Assembly (NCBI GenBank): GCA_029204225.1
Contig: CM055096.1
Location: 37,151,986-37,215,985 of the forward strand
Source of the DNA: Diphasiastrum complanatum
Taxonomy: Eukaryota > Streptophyta > Lycopodiopsida > Lycopodiales > Lycopodiaceae
DNA: 64,000 bases
Direction: 5' to 3'
In this document: piece after piece, positions 10,484 to 22,018 of the stretch
Position numbering within the stretch: position 1 is the stretch's first letter
How the letters are laid out: each line of letters opens with the position of its first letter
Translations under genes and position numbers: made by a program
The notes under the pieces: model-generated
Databases searched by the model: none
What the model was told of the DNA's origin: nothing
The model's input: the letters and a program-made list of their open reading frames with translations, nothing else

Positions 10484-11921
10484 TGGCATCACTGGTCAGT
10501 TGCCTCACAGTCAAAACGAGAAGTGTACATTGAGCTTGGCTTCAAGTAGCTCTCTTTGAATCAGACACATGCACCCAGAGTTTGCAACTCGATCCAACTT
10601 GTTGCCAATCTCTGAAGAGGATCCTAGTCTTTCCCCTTTTGAGGAAAAACCCAACGGATACTGGATATCACCCATGCTCAGTGTGTTTCAGTTCCGAAGG
10701 TGGCCGTCCCAGAATGAAGACCAACTGCTCCATAGAAGATCTCCCCTGAAATTGCCCTTTCCAACTTTTGACTTCCTACTTGCGTCTGGTGGGCGTTGTC
10801 GCAAATGAAACTAACCCAAGAAACAGGCTAGCCATCCATCCTTTGCAAACATTGAGTCGTTTCGTTGTCGTTCACGTGCGAGTACTTGAACTGCAAATCC
10901 GCCGCACAGATTCTGGATATCGCCCATGCTCAGTGGGTTTCAGTTTCGAAGGTGGCCGTCCTAAAATGAAGACCAACTGCTCCATAGAAGATCTCCCCTG
11001 AAATGGCCCTTTCCAACTTTTGACTTCCTGCTTGCGTCTGGTGGGCGTTGTCGCAAATGAAACTAACCCAAGAAACAGGCTAGCCATCCATCCTTTGCAA
11101 ACATTGAGTCGTTTCGTTGTCGTTCACGTGTGAGTACTTGAACTGCAAAATCCGCCCCACAGATTCTGTAGTCCTCTTTGTTTGATGGTATCAGCCTTCA
11201 AAAGAAAAGGTTCCTTCTCGAGCCATCAGCTCCTTGTATCACAAGCAATCATGCAAACCAGGCAAAGCACGAGTACTAAGACTCACCACGAATACATACA
11301 AGTAAGACACTCAGGCAAGTTTAATAACATGTAACAAAGACAAGGTGCCCCTTTGAGATGGTCCTGCCAACGGACCTTTGCCTGGTCGCACCCATACAAA
11401 TCGATCACGGAATCAGCCCACATAGGACACCCCTCCAACTATCCGTGCTTTCACCATTAAGTAGCACATTGCCTCAGTCACGCCCCACCACTTTTTGGTC
11501 GATAGCCCTTATAACTAAACGATCGGCAGCTATCTCACACCAGCAGCTAACCACCCGTGCTTTACACCCGAATTCGAGCAGCATCTCTGTATCAATGGTT
11601 AACCCGTACAGTTCGAATATGTCGCCCCGCACCCCACAAGGTACAGACCGTGCTTTCACCTCCCTAGGCAGCACTTTGCCTCATCCGTCCTACGTGCAGA
11701 CAGCGCCAGGCCCGAACCGCGAGAACTGACCGTGCTTACACCTCAAGGGCAGCACCTTGACTCATCAAGTCCCCCGTCCTGCCGACCACCCCGACCGTGG
11801 ACGCACCCGTGCTTACACTATGGGCAGCACCTTGCACAACAGTTGTCTTGATGAACCCCAAACCGTGGCCATTTCCGTGAGATCCGCATAACTGACCGGC
11901 CAGTCGGCTCTGATACCACAA
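10484..11921 (-). other. Internal region 2 of the minus-strand chain
   Basis: Reverse complement of the forward element's internal region from about 215 to 1815, lacking the last roughly 700 bp and the purine tract. It contains a doubled 252-bp block and the stem-loop array (about 11.45-11.83 kb). The primer site tggtatcagagcc begins near 11918, three bases from the LTR end. The 123-codon plus-strand frame at 11358-11729 is antisense to the element and not conserved at residue level between copies, so I do not call it a gene. Confidence 0.65.
10661..11165. repeat. 252-bp tandem duplication, copy in internal region 2
   Basis: Two units start ctggatatc at 10661 and 10913 and run through aagaccaactgctcc, gtctggtgggcgttgtcg and gtgcgagtacttgaact. 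The forward copy at 960-1215 has a single unit. Confidence 0.85.
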
Positions 11922-13045
11922 TGTAGCGCAAGCATCCCAAAGGGAGCCGAGAACCAAGACTTAGCTTCCCAGCCTTCAACTCTTGCCATCCAGATCCACT
12001 TGACATTCAAGCAGCCAACTCGCCTACAACGATCAGACTTAACCAACTTGAAGTTCCGAAAACCAACATTGAGATCCAACTTGGCGCCATGCCAGATCGT
12101 GGATCCCGATGTGGGTGACTTCCCTCCAAGCAAGCCGCCCGACATACATCAAACTTAACCAACTCGAAGCTTCGTTACGAACAAGTAACATCCATTCCAA
12201 GCAAGCGGTCTGACTTACATCAGACTTAACCAACTGAAAGCTTCGTCACGAGCGCTGGAAGCCAACCTGGCGCCACGCCAAACTGGACAGCCATAAACAG
12301 GTAACTTCCACCCAAGCAAGCCATCCAACGTAGCCGACAGGTTAGAGCCCGTTCCCCAAGAGCTTAACCCATTCACGTTCATGCAAGGAACACTCAGAAC
12401 CACAAGCCGCGACAGATATGGAGACAACCAGTTCCTGGACCAAATGGTCCCGACAGCATACCGCTGGCGCCACGGACCTAATGGTCCCGACGGCATACCG
12501 CTGGCGTCCTGGGATACGACCCTCAGCTATGTGCCAAGTTAAAAATTTTGAAAGCGGCCTTACAACTGGCGCTTTTACCGAACATTGAAACCTAGAAGGT
12601 AATCAGAGTCAGTTTGAGGAAAATCCCTCTTTATTGATAAATCTGAGAAGGTTACATTTCAAGTGTGTGACCGACCCTAGTCTCCGGGGCGCTAGCATGC
12701 CAAGGCGAGAGCCATGACAACATTCCAGCAAGGGAGGCTTAGACTTGGTTGGAGCTCGCTCTGAGGCGCAACCTGAACTCCCCTATAGTATTGGTGTGAT
12801 TCGGCACCCCCTCATACCAAGCACTCTACCCAAGCTAGTAAAGCACGTTTTTCTCTCTCTAGGATTTTCTCTTTCTAGAAAGTCATTTTCTCTCTCTAGA
12901 TTTTATTGATCCCCAGGCTTCCTTTAGTCATGCCTAGATCGTGTGAGGTGATTGCACATCGATCTGAGCTCTCTGGACTCCACTAGAACCGATCAAAGTT
13001 TTTCAGCCATAGGAACTTGGCGCCGGCTGGATTCTGGTCACAGTG
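11922..13045 (-). repeat. LTR2 of the minus-strand chain
   Basis: From tgtagcgcaagc (LTR end, minus strand) to cacagtggc. It lacks the first roughly 130 bp of the full LTR, as LTR3 does. It carries the intact ccaacctggcgcc target into which Copia-1 jumped in LTR3. Confidence 0.75.
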
Positions 13046-14726
13046 GCATCACTGGTCAGTTGCCTCACAGTCAAAACAAGAAGTGTACATTGAGCTTGGC
13101 TTCAAGTAGCTCTCTTTGAATCAGACACATGCACCCAGAGTTTGCACTAGTCCGATCTCAACACGAACTGTCCCTTAGCGTCCGTTCAAAACACCAAGTC
13201 TCTCATGCAAGACTCAACTTTCACAGTTCCTTCATTGATCAGCTGCCTTACACGTAACACAAGCCAGCGTACTCATATGTTTCCTCATCATTGTTGGTCC
13301 AGAGAAAGCCTATAACAAACTTTCCTTTCCACAACAAAAACTTGTCAACTTATTAGGTCCAAAGTTCGCCAGTCTCCTCGTGTGAGTATGGCTAGGTCAC
13401 CTTGAATCTGCCCCCATTTTGATCAACTTTCATTCAAGATTTGCCCCAAGAGAGAGATGTGTGTGATAGTTCCCCTCCACTTATAAAATCAGCTGATCGG
13501 CTTAGGGTAGAGTTCTTCGGACAAAAAGCCTTTCCAAAACTTTGCTTCCCATCTGCTAGGATTATGGCTCGATCCAACTTGTTGCCAATCTCTGAAGAGG
13601 ATCCTAGTCTTTCCCCTTTTGAGGAAAAACCCAACTGATACTGGATATCACCCATGCTCAGTGAGTTTCAGTTCCGAAGGTGGCCGTCTCAAAATGAAGA
13701 CCAACTGCTCCATAGAAGATCTCTCCTGAAATTGCCCTTTCCAACTTTTGACTTCCTGCTTGCGTCTGGTGGGCGTTGTCGCAAATGAAACTAACCCAAG
13801 AAACAGGTTAGCCATCCATCTTTTGCAAACATTGAGTCGTTTCGTTGCCGTTCACGTGCGAGTACTTGAACTGCAAATTCGCCCCACAGATTCTGGATAT
13901 CACCCATGCTCAGTGAGTTTCAGTTCCGAAGATGGCCTTCCCAAAATGAAGACCAACTGCTCCACAGAAGATCTCCCCTGAAATTACCCTTTCCAACTTT
14001 TGACTTCCTGCTTGCGTCTGGTGGGCGTTGTCGCAAATGAAACTAACCTAAGAAACAGGCTAGCCATCCATCCTTTGCAAACATTGAGTCGTTTCGTTGC
14101 CGTTCACGTGCGAGTACTTGAACTGCAAATCCGCCCCACAGATTCTGTAGTCCTCTTTGTTTGATGGTATCAGCCTTCAAAAGAAAAGGTTCCTTCTCGA
14201 GCCATCAGCTCCTTGTATCACAAGCAATCATGCAAACCAGGCAAAGCACGAGTACTAAGACTCACCACGAATACATACAAGTAAGACACTCAGGCAAGTT
14301 TACTAACAAGTAACAAAGACAAGGTCCCCCTTTGAGAACGATCGGCAGCTATCCCGCACCGGCAGCTAACCACCCGAATTCGAGCAGCATCTCTGTATCA
14401 ATGGTTAACCCGTACAGTTCGAATATGTCGCCCCGCACCCCACAAGGTACAGATCGTGCTTTCACCTCCCTAGGCAGCACTTTGCCTCATCCGTCCTACG
14501 TGCAGACAGCGCCAGGCCCGAACCGCGAGAACTGACCGTGCTTACACCTCAAGGGCAGCACCTTGACTCATCAAGTCCCCCGTTCTGCCGACCACCCCGA
14601 CCGTGGACGCACCCGTGCTTACACTGTGGGCAGCACCTTGCACAACAATTGTCTTGATGAACCCCAAACCGTGGCCATTTCCGTGAGATCCGCATAGCTG
14701 GCCAGCCAGTCGGCTCTGATACCACA
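13046..14726 (-). other. Internal region 1 of the minus-strand chain
   Basis: Same junction with a truncated LTR as internal region 2. It keeps sequence at 13150-13640 that matches forward 1240-1710 and that internal region 2 has lost. It has the 252-bp block doubled, and about 180 bp of the stem-loop region deleted near 14337. The primer site tggtatcagagcc starts at 14724. Confidence 0.65.
13641..14144. repeat. 252-bp tandem duplication, copy in internal region 1
   Basis: Units start ctggatatc at 13641 and 13893, the same period and breakpoints as at 10661/10913. The duplication therefore predates the chain. Confidence 0.85.
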
Positions 14727-15958
14727 TGTAGCGCAGGCATCCCAAAAGGAGCCGGGAACCACGACTTAGCTTCCCAGCCTTCAACTCTTGCCATCCAAAC
14801 CCACTTGACATAGAAGCAGCCAACTCGCCAACAACGATCAGACTTAACCAACTTGAAGTTCCGAAAACCAACATTGAGATCCAACCTGGCGCCATGCCAG
14901 ATCGGGGGTCCCGATGTGGGTGACTTCTCTCCAAGCAAGCCGCCCGACATACATCAAACTTAACCAACTCGAAGCTTCGTTACAAACGAGTAACATCCAT
15001 TCCAAGCAAGCGGTCTGACTTACATCAGACTTAACCAACTGAAAGCTTCGTCACGAGCGCTGGAAGCCAACCTGGCGCCACGCCAGACTGGACAGCCATA
15101 AACGGGTAAATTCCACCCAAGCAAGCCATCCAACTCAGCCGACAGGTTAAAGCCCGTTCCCCAAGAGCTTAACCCATTCACGTTCATGCAAGGAACACTC
15201 AGAACCACAAGCCGCGACAGATATGGAGACAACCAGTTCCTGGACCAAATGGTCCCGACAGCATACCGCTGGCGCCACGGACCGAATGGTCCCGACGGCA
15301 TACCGCTGGCGTCCTGGGATACGACCCTCAGCTATGTGCCAAGATAAAAATTTTGAAAGCGGCCTTACAACTGGCGCTTTTACCGAACACTGAAACCCAG
15401 AAGGTAATCAGAGTCAGTTTGAGGAAAAATCCCACTTTATTGATAAATCTGAGAAGGTTACATTTTCAAGTGTGTGACCGACCCTAGTCTCCGGGGCGCT
15501 AGCATGCCAAGGCGAGAGCCATGACAACATTCCAGCAAGGGAGGCTGAGACTTGGTTGGAGCTCGTCCTGAGTCGCAACCCGCACTCCCCTATAGTATTG
15601 GTGTGATTCGGCACCCCCCCCCTCCTCATACCAAGCACTCTACCCAAGCTGGTAAACACGTTTTTCTCTCTCTAAGATTTTCTCTTTCTAGAAAGTCATT
15701 TTCTCTCTCTAGATTTTATTGATCCCCAGGCTTCCTTTAATCATGCCTAGATCGTGTGAGGTGATTGCACATCGATCTGAGCTCTCTGGACTCCGCTAGA
15801 ACCGATCAAAGATTTTCAGCCATAGGAACTTGGCGCCGACTGGATTTTGATCACAGTGGCGCCGGGAGCGGCGCCGGGAGCAGCAGGGGTGCTGCTGGCG
15901 CCGGGGACATAGCTGGCGCCATCGCGGAAGTAAAGCTTGTAAAGGTAGCTTTACAACA
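14727..15958 (-). repeat. LTR1, the only complete LTR of the non-autonomous family (1232 bp)
   Basis: Minus strand starts TGTTGTAAAG at 15958 and ends gctaca at 14727, followed by the primer site. Sub-structure: three degenerate units beginning acttaaccaact at about 14840, 14958 and 15029 (each with tccaagcaagc or acccaagcaagc), and a doubled aatggtcccgacggcatac block at about 15248-15310. A GC-rich patch with several ggcgcc palindromes lies at 15830-15925. Confidence 0.85.
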
Positions 15959-16045
15959 GTATGTCAAGTGGGTTTGGATGGCAAAAGTTGAAGGCTGGGA
16001 AGCTAAGTCGTGGTTCCCGGCTCCCTTTGGGATGCCTGCGGTACA
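15959..16045 (+). repeat. LTR 3'-end fragment in forward orientation
   Basis: tatgtcaagtgggtttgg to gcctgcggtaca repeats forward positions 127-213. It abuts the start of the minus-strand LTR1, so the right edge of the chain is a second inversion junction. Confidence 0.7.
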
Positions 16046-16066
16046 TCTGCCATGTCATCGACCACA

Positions 16067-16183
16067 TAGTAGCATGAAAATGCTTCTTGGTTTCCAAGGG
16101 GAGGCTCGAACCTGAGACCAAAGAAACTTTGGATGTCAAGCTAATCAACTAAGACAACCCCGTTGGGTAGTAGCATGAAAATG
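16067..16183 (-). mobile_element. Minimal tRNA-derived SINE or tRNA retropseudogene with 16-bp target duplications
   Basis: An 85-bp insert (16083-16167) is bounded by two identical 16-mers tagtagcatgaaaatg (16067-16082, 16168-16183). On the minus strand the insert begins near ggggttgtcttagttgatta, contains A-box-like ttagttgattagc and a canonical B box ggttcgagcc, and ends ggaaaccaagaag. The layout is that of a tRNA cloverleaf head. Exact target duplications indicate LINE-mediated insertion (family knowledge). There is no poly(A) tail. Confidence 0.7.
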
Positions 16184-16313
16184 GGCCAGGGGCCTTATTA
16201 AGGGTATTGAGAGAAGGCAATATAAGGTTGCAGGTTTTTCATCTTATGGGTTGTCTCCACTAAGCACACATGACAGTAGAAACTACCAGTTATGCTGCAA
16301 CATATGGAGTCGT

Positions 16314-17925
16314 CAGAAGTCCTGCCAGCTCAGAAGTCAGAAAGTGTAACTAACCAGCCTACGACTGTAACCGCTGCTGCCTCAGCTACTGATGCAGCCG
16401 TAGCAGCATCAATGCCTGCATCTGCGCGCAACAGCAGCAGCGCCTCCAAATCAGTGTAAAAAGAGCCTAGAGTAAAGCTTATGAATTAGGCTAACCTGAG
16501 AGGACGTTCGTTGTTCACCTACAAAGTCTACCTTGGACCGGCGAATGTGGCTTTGCTATGTATACAGTATGCTCAATTTCCACAGAGCTTGACAGCTTGA
16601 AAGCAAGAAGCACAAATTCAGAAGTTAGAACCATCTCTGCAGTATGTGACGGACATACAGTGAAACGCCTTTCATCAGATGTCAGTTGCAAAAGAGGAGC
16701 TGTCAAGTTGGAAATTGCACTAGTGACATGTATAGAAGCATTTATTGATGATGGTAGCAAAAGCTCAGACAATGTGGGCACAAGGTGGGTTTATTTCAGA
16801 ATGCTTTCAATCTTAGAAAAAACGACCAATGAGCATTTTCCGCACCACTGCCACACACACTGCTGTGTGGCACTGGTGGGGTACACAGATCTAAGGTCTA
16901 AGGGTGGGGAATGATACACAGTTATGGAAAGATGTATCATGTTGCTATCATCCCCCATCTCTAGTTCTCACTTCTCAGTCTAGTAATGGTGGTGCAGAAG
17001 GCGCTCATGCAAAAAACAACATCTACAAAGAGTTTACAAATGCCCCTGAAGTCTCTTCCGAAAATAAAATGCTAGAAAGCTATGGTTACCCTTTAGCACA
17101 CGGTGCTTGCTTTTCGAAGGAGAAAATTTTGCTTACCATTGGAAAAGTGAAATTGAAACTCGACTCGTGATCAGTAGAGAAGGATTACTTGTGAAACTTG
17201 ACTTTCAGATTCAATTGCAAGGTTTTAAATTTTAATACTTTGACGGACAATGAAGGTGGAGCACAAGAAGCAGCAGTATACCACAACTCTCTTGTATATA
17301 CTGATCCTCAAAGCAATTTAGTATTAAGGAAGGTGCGGCCGGGCCGGTAAGGTTTTTCAAAATTTCTAACCTTGGCCCCACACATTCCATTGTGTAATGG
17401 ATACCTTTGACTTTCTTTAAATGGATACCTTTAACTTTTTTCACATGAATTTTAAGAAATGTAATGAGTGATTTGACCTTGACTGACCACTCTCAAAAAG
17501 CCATGTGGCATCCGTAGCAGTCAGAGGTAGCGGGCCTGACGGAATGAGCAGGCGGCACTATGGTGAGGAGGAATCTGGAAAAGGTTAAAAAAAAGCAGCC
17601 CAACTGTTATGAGCTTTGGATGTGCAATCCCTTTACATCAAGAAATTTGTTTACTCCTTTCTCACCCAATCGCTTCTGCTTAGATTTTCCAGATCTTTTG
17701 CAAACACTTAGTGCTGATAATATTGTTGAGCTTTTCCAATCCATGCCAAGTTTCTCATTTATATCATGTATAGTTCTCATGCAAAGTTATCCACACAGGT
17801 CATCGAGGCTCCTGATGAATATGGACCAGGTACATAATGTCACTGCTTTCAATGGCAACGAACTGCATTATTCGTGGTGCTCGGATTATTTAGTCTATCA
17901 GAGGTCTCATATAATGTCATGGTAA
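16314..17925 (+). pseudogene. Exon-like remnants of an unrecognised gene; one block resembles a cDENN segment
   Basis: Separate coding-like blocks lie in a row on the plus strand: an Ala/Ser/Thr-rich frame at about 16292-16459; a frame at 16558-16773 that stops at a possible donor (aag|gtgggt); a frame around 16974-17170; and 17560-17925. The last contains DLLQTLSADNIVELF, which resembles the start of the cDENN part of Rab-GEF proteins, but the strongly conserved stretch that should follow is absent. None is long enough to identify. They could be a decayed host gene or captured exons. I cannot build a continuous splice model, so function is left open. Confidence 0.3.
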
Positions 17926-20900
17926 TGTTGTGCTTCATGTGAGTATCACTAAAGTGGGAACCAATGTATGCTTTGTAACTTCTTGATTTGCCTCAATTTG
18001 TAAAAGGTTATGCTCTAATAGAGCTCTTCCCTATACCGTCATTGCAAGTTTGTGCTTAGAACTGGTAATAGTAAAATGTGAGATTGGTCATGAGTGGGGC
18101 TTTTCAATTTGCTTGTGTTTGTTGAGGTTGTGTTGCATTCCTGCCAAGTAATAAGGCTGATTTTCTTCAATATGACAATAGTTTGCAATTTGCATTGTAA
18201 ACCTCCATGAGAAGATGGTTGAGAGAGATAGCAAACAAGAAGAATTAAATTTGAAGATGGTGTACAAAAAACTCGCCACACCTTTAATATTTACTTCACA
18301 TTTGTTGGGATGCATCGTGTACAATATTCATATCTCTTGTGGATTTTAAAGTGCTTATTGTAACAACATTAAGCACAAAGAAGGTTGTTAAAATGGCATT
18401 GTTTGATAACAATTTAGTTTTAGTAGTTTTTGTTTTCAATTTTACATTTTTGAGAACCTTTGTTGCAATAATTTGATTATCATGAATAGATGGCCTTCTA
18501 AATTGAACTAGTCTTAGTCTTCCACATAAGATTGTTCCAAAAATGTTTTGCAAAGGATAATGAGTCATACATTTTGTGCATAGACTTTGATTGATAATGA
18601 AACATTCTAGAAGCATCTTTTGGGTGTGATGAAAGACTTTGTGTAGAGCCTAATGCCTTGAGCAGAAATTGAGTTAGGACTAAGATTTCCACTTGAAAAA
18701 AGGCTATTAAGGCTGAATTAGACCAAGCTAGAAATAGAAGCCTTGAGCAGAAACTAAGTAGAGAATTTCCATACAACACATTCAACTCAAAGGCTATTGA
18801 GGTTTTCAATGACTGTTGAAAGAGGCTAAGGAAGGTGTAGGTGCAACCTGTGAGGATAGCCAAGGTACTGTATGGAGCCATGATACTTACTCAACTACTC
18901 ATGGCCTTGAACGAGCATAATTCAAGAGTAGTATATCGAATTGCAAATATTAGGATCGCAAGATGAGGTTGTAGGAGCCTTGGTCTATGTTCATGGTTTG
19001 ATCGGAAGCATGAGAGATTCATGACCTCATCATCACCTTAGCCTTAGTGAGGAAGATAGTAGGAAGGAGGAGGAACTGCATGAAGTCCTTAGGAATCTTG
19101 ACGTGCATTGACAACTTTTCAATGAGGTTCTTATTAAATTTCAAGATCTAGATGCATTGCTTGCAATCTTCACTAGTATTATTACTTCTTTTCACAAATG
19201 CATTGATCAATGGGTTGCTTTCGTTGTACTTGTGTCCATAACCTTGAAGTACCCTTGATATGTGCATGAATAAAGTGAATCTAAGAGTATAGGTGCTTTT
19301 TGAAAAAAATCTAAAAAAATTTGATGCATCATGATCAAGGTCTCTAATTATACAAAAAATTGTCAATAGAAATTTCAATTGAGAAAATTATACTCATCAC
19401 TCCAGTAGGCTCTTTGGATTTAGCTTTGGACAAAATGGAGAGTGTAGAAGACTCTCAAGAATTGAACTAACAAAAAAAAGGCTTTCCTTGATTTGCTTTA
19501 CCAAAGAAAGATAGCTTTTAGTCTGGGAGTTTCTAGCTTGGAAGAAGACTCATTGGATGGCGTTGGAACAAGACATTTGTGAAGTTTGGAATGAAGAGGC
19601 ATGTTTATTTTACTTTAGATGATGGTTGAGATTGTTGTCCTTCATACAAGCAATAGGTACATCAAAGAATTTTACATGGTACTCTAAAGCAAAATGAATA
19701 TTTTTGAATCAATTTGAGAAACAAATTTTGAAGCTAGTAAGAAGGATAGGTTGTAAAACTGTAGAGAATAGTTTATAATGTACCACATTTTACTCCCAAC
19801 TTAGGGATTATTTGTTTTCCTTCATTTGGATTGTTGAAACCTAATGACTATTGGCTAAGATTCTAGTCTATTGAGATGCAAGAATATTTGGTAAAATTAT
19901 CCATGGGAATGAATAGGCTTGCATTTCTTGCAATCTTGCTGCCTTGAAGATTACTGAAAATATTTATGGCTCACATAATAATAAAGAAGGACCAATTCTT
20001 GAGGGTTGATATATTATACCTTATGACTCCTCTATAACTAGGTTAACAATCTTATTAGCAATTGTATTAGGCGAGTTATGAGATATGTTTCGAGGACTGA
20101 CCTAATAAAATATATCTACAACATTTTTACATGTATATGAAATGCATTTTAACATACTTTGGACTCGTAAATGTAAATGCTTTTTTCATTGGGTATATCA
20201 TGGACTCATTATTTGGTTGCCGAGAGAAGCTTTTTGCATGGGTGGGTTGTATGTTTCTTTATTTCCTAGGTCGAAGAGGAAACAAATTTAAAATTTCAGT
20301 ATTTGTACAATGTATTGTCTTTGTTGTATGTGTCCCTATGTGACATATTCATAAGAGAAACTGATTGCAAATTCATGATTTTTTGAATTGGCTATACAGT
20401 AAACAGCTCCGTAGGAACATCCAATCACAACAATTCTTGTTAACAAAATTGTGTTGCTTTCGAGTTACAAGGACTTTTTATCTTGCTACTTTTGTTATGA
20501 AGCCTTTTATCATATTTATATGACATAGTTACCTCAGTTATCAACATGGCTACTTTCAATATCTCTCTTTTTGCTTACAAAATATGTAGCTCAAAAATTG
20601 TACATTTTGTATTTTTTTTGTAATCAATGATGAAATCGCGTGATTGAAGATCAAAGCACATATACTTGCATGGCAAATAAGGACACTATTTGTAATTGGA
20701 AAGTCTACTAAGTATTGACAAAGGTTGGTTTCCGAACTAATGTTTATATTTGAAAAATATCTTTTTCACACCTTTAGTATATTGTAGATGAAATAGTAAG
20801 AACCAATGAAGGAAGTGTAGTCTGTGATGAGCAATAAAGTGAAAATAGATTTGCAAACGGTGTAAAAGTGAATTCTATTGCAAAAGAAAATGGGGTTTGC

Positions 20901-21580
20901 AAGCTTGGAATTGCAAATTTAAACTAGCAATTGGGTTTTGAGAATCAACTTTTAAAATATTATATTAGGCATCAATTGTATTGCATAATTTTTACAAATC
21001 AACTGTTAGATGTGAAAATTAGCATACATCCATAGACCATAGAGAAGCAAACTATGAAGCCTACATGCAATTCTTTGTGACAATTTTGAGGCTTGGAGAA
21101 TACATTGATGGTGTTGTCCAATTTGAATAAACTTTGTGACAGTCAACATTTGATGTCAAGCAGTTTGTGGATATTCTATTAGACCATTGGATTATTTGAA
21201 TATGTATAGTTTGTTTTCAAATAATTTGCCCTACACTTTTGTGAATTTTCTTATTGTTCATTTGGATCTAGAATCTAGCCCAATGTCTAGTTAGCTATAA
21301 GGAATTGAACATCCTCTTCTCCATCCCCCTAGCCCATTGTTGCTATTACAATAATCAATGATAAATCTTTCATATGCATTTCATGTGCCTTGTTCTTCTA
21401 ACTAGATCTATCAGTGAACATCGATGTCAAGGTCTGGATGATCTAGCCTCTACAACTACTTCATTCTACAAACAAGGTGCAAGATTTCCCAAATGGCATG
21501 TTCCTCAGTATAGTTCTCAGCCGATTCAAAATTGCCAGTCTAAATTAGGCCAATTCCTCTAGTCCAAACTGATTCTAACC

Positions 21581-21581
<1 letters not shown>
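17926..21581. other. AT-rich intergenic stretch, no supported gene
   Basis: Frames on both strands are short and lack recognisable domains. A weakly coding-like block around 18700-18980 (plus) has charged, coiled-coil-like residues but is broken by stops. No RNA gene was recognised. Confidence 0.5.

Positions 21582-21620
<39 letters not shown>
21582..21620. repeat. (TG)n microsatellite
   Basis: About 19 uninterrupted TG units. Confidence 0.95.
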
Positions 21621-21623
<3 letters not shown>

Positions 21624-21659
21624 GTATTTACATAAATAGTGGAAAGTATATAGACAAGG

Positions 21660-21892
21660 GTAGGGGAATGTAGCCCTCTCCCCCGCCCTAAAAAAAAGAA
21701 TGTGTGGGGAGGCTAAAACCTCCCCTTCCCCCCCCCCCCTTTCCCCCTTCGGAGAAAAAAAAACTTTTTTGTGGGCCTCCGGGATGGGGCCTCTTCATTT
21801 TTTCGAGGGGAGGGGAGGGGAGGGGTTGCAAATAAATTAAGGGCCCCCTTAAGAAAAGAACTCTCCCCCACAAATCAGAGATTGAATGTGGC
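21660..21892. other. Homopolymer-rich low-complexity patch
   Basis: Long C, A and G runs (for example the C run at about 21729-21741 and ggggagggg repeats near 21808-21826) directly beside the gypsy element edge. No gene. Confidence 0.6.
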
Positions 21893-22018
21893 TATGGTGG
21901 CCTAGTTGTTATAGATTTTCACAAAATCGATAAATTAAGTAGTATAAAAGGTTTGATCGTTCCCCAAGAGAGAGAATAATCTCATCTTTTGTATGATAAA
22001 TGTATGTATGATGGTAAA
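21893..22018 (-). repeat. Gypsy 3' LTR fragment
   Basis: About 125 bp matching the left end of the other LTR (25892-26015). It stops at atgatggtaaa, where RT sequence begins. Confidence 0.75.

Larger units (their letters stand above)
3009..15958 (-). mobile_element. Minus-strand chain: three LTRs and two internal regions of the non-autonomous family
   Basis: Read on the minus strand: complete LTR1 (15958-14727), primer site and internal region 1 (14726 to about 13046), LTR2 (about 13045-11922), primer site and internal region 2 (11921 to about 10484), LTR3 (about 10483-9701 continuing at 3353-3009, split by a Copia insertion). LTR2 and LTR3 both lack their first roughly 130 bp and are joined to the internal region at the same place (cacagtggc followed by atcactgg). 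The shared scar shows they derive from one deleted copy amplified by unequal exchange. The ends cgggt and gtatg are not a target duplication, so this is not a simple insertion. Confidence 0.75.

Noticed and set aside
11358-11729. 123-codon open frame, with similar frames at 431-688 (minus) and 14332-14535 (plus)
   Set aside because: It is antisense to the non-autonomous element. Copies differ by many residue changes without protein-level conservation, and the reading is explained by a GC-rich repeat.
14542-14967. 141- and 133-codon minus-strand frames across LTR1 end and primer site
   Set aside because: They run through an LTR/primer-site border and the hairpin array in two phases at once. 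No domain and no conservation.
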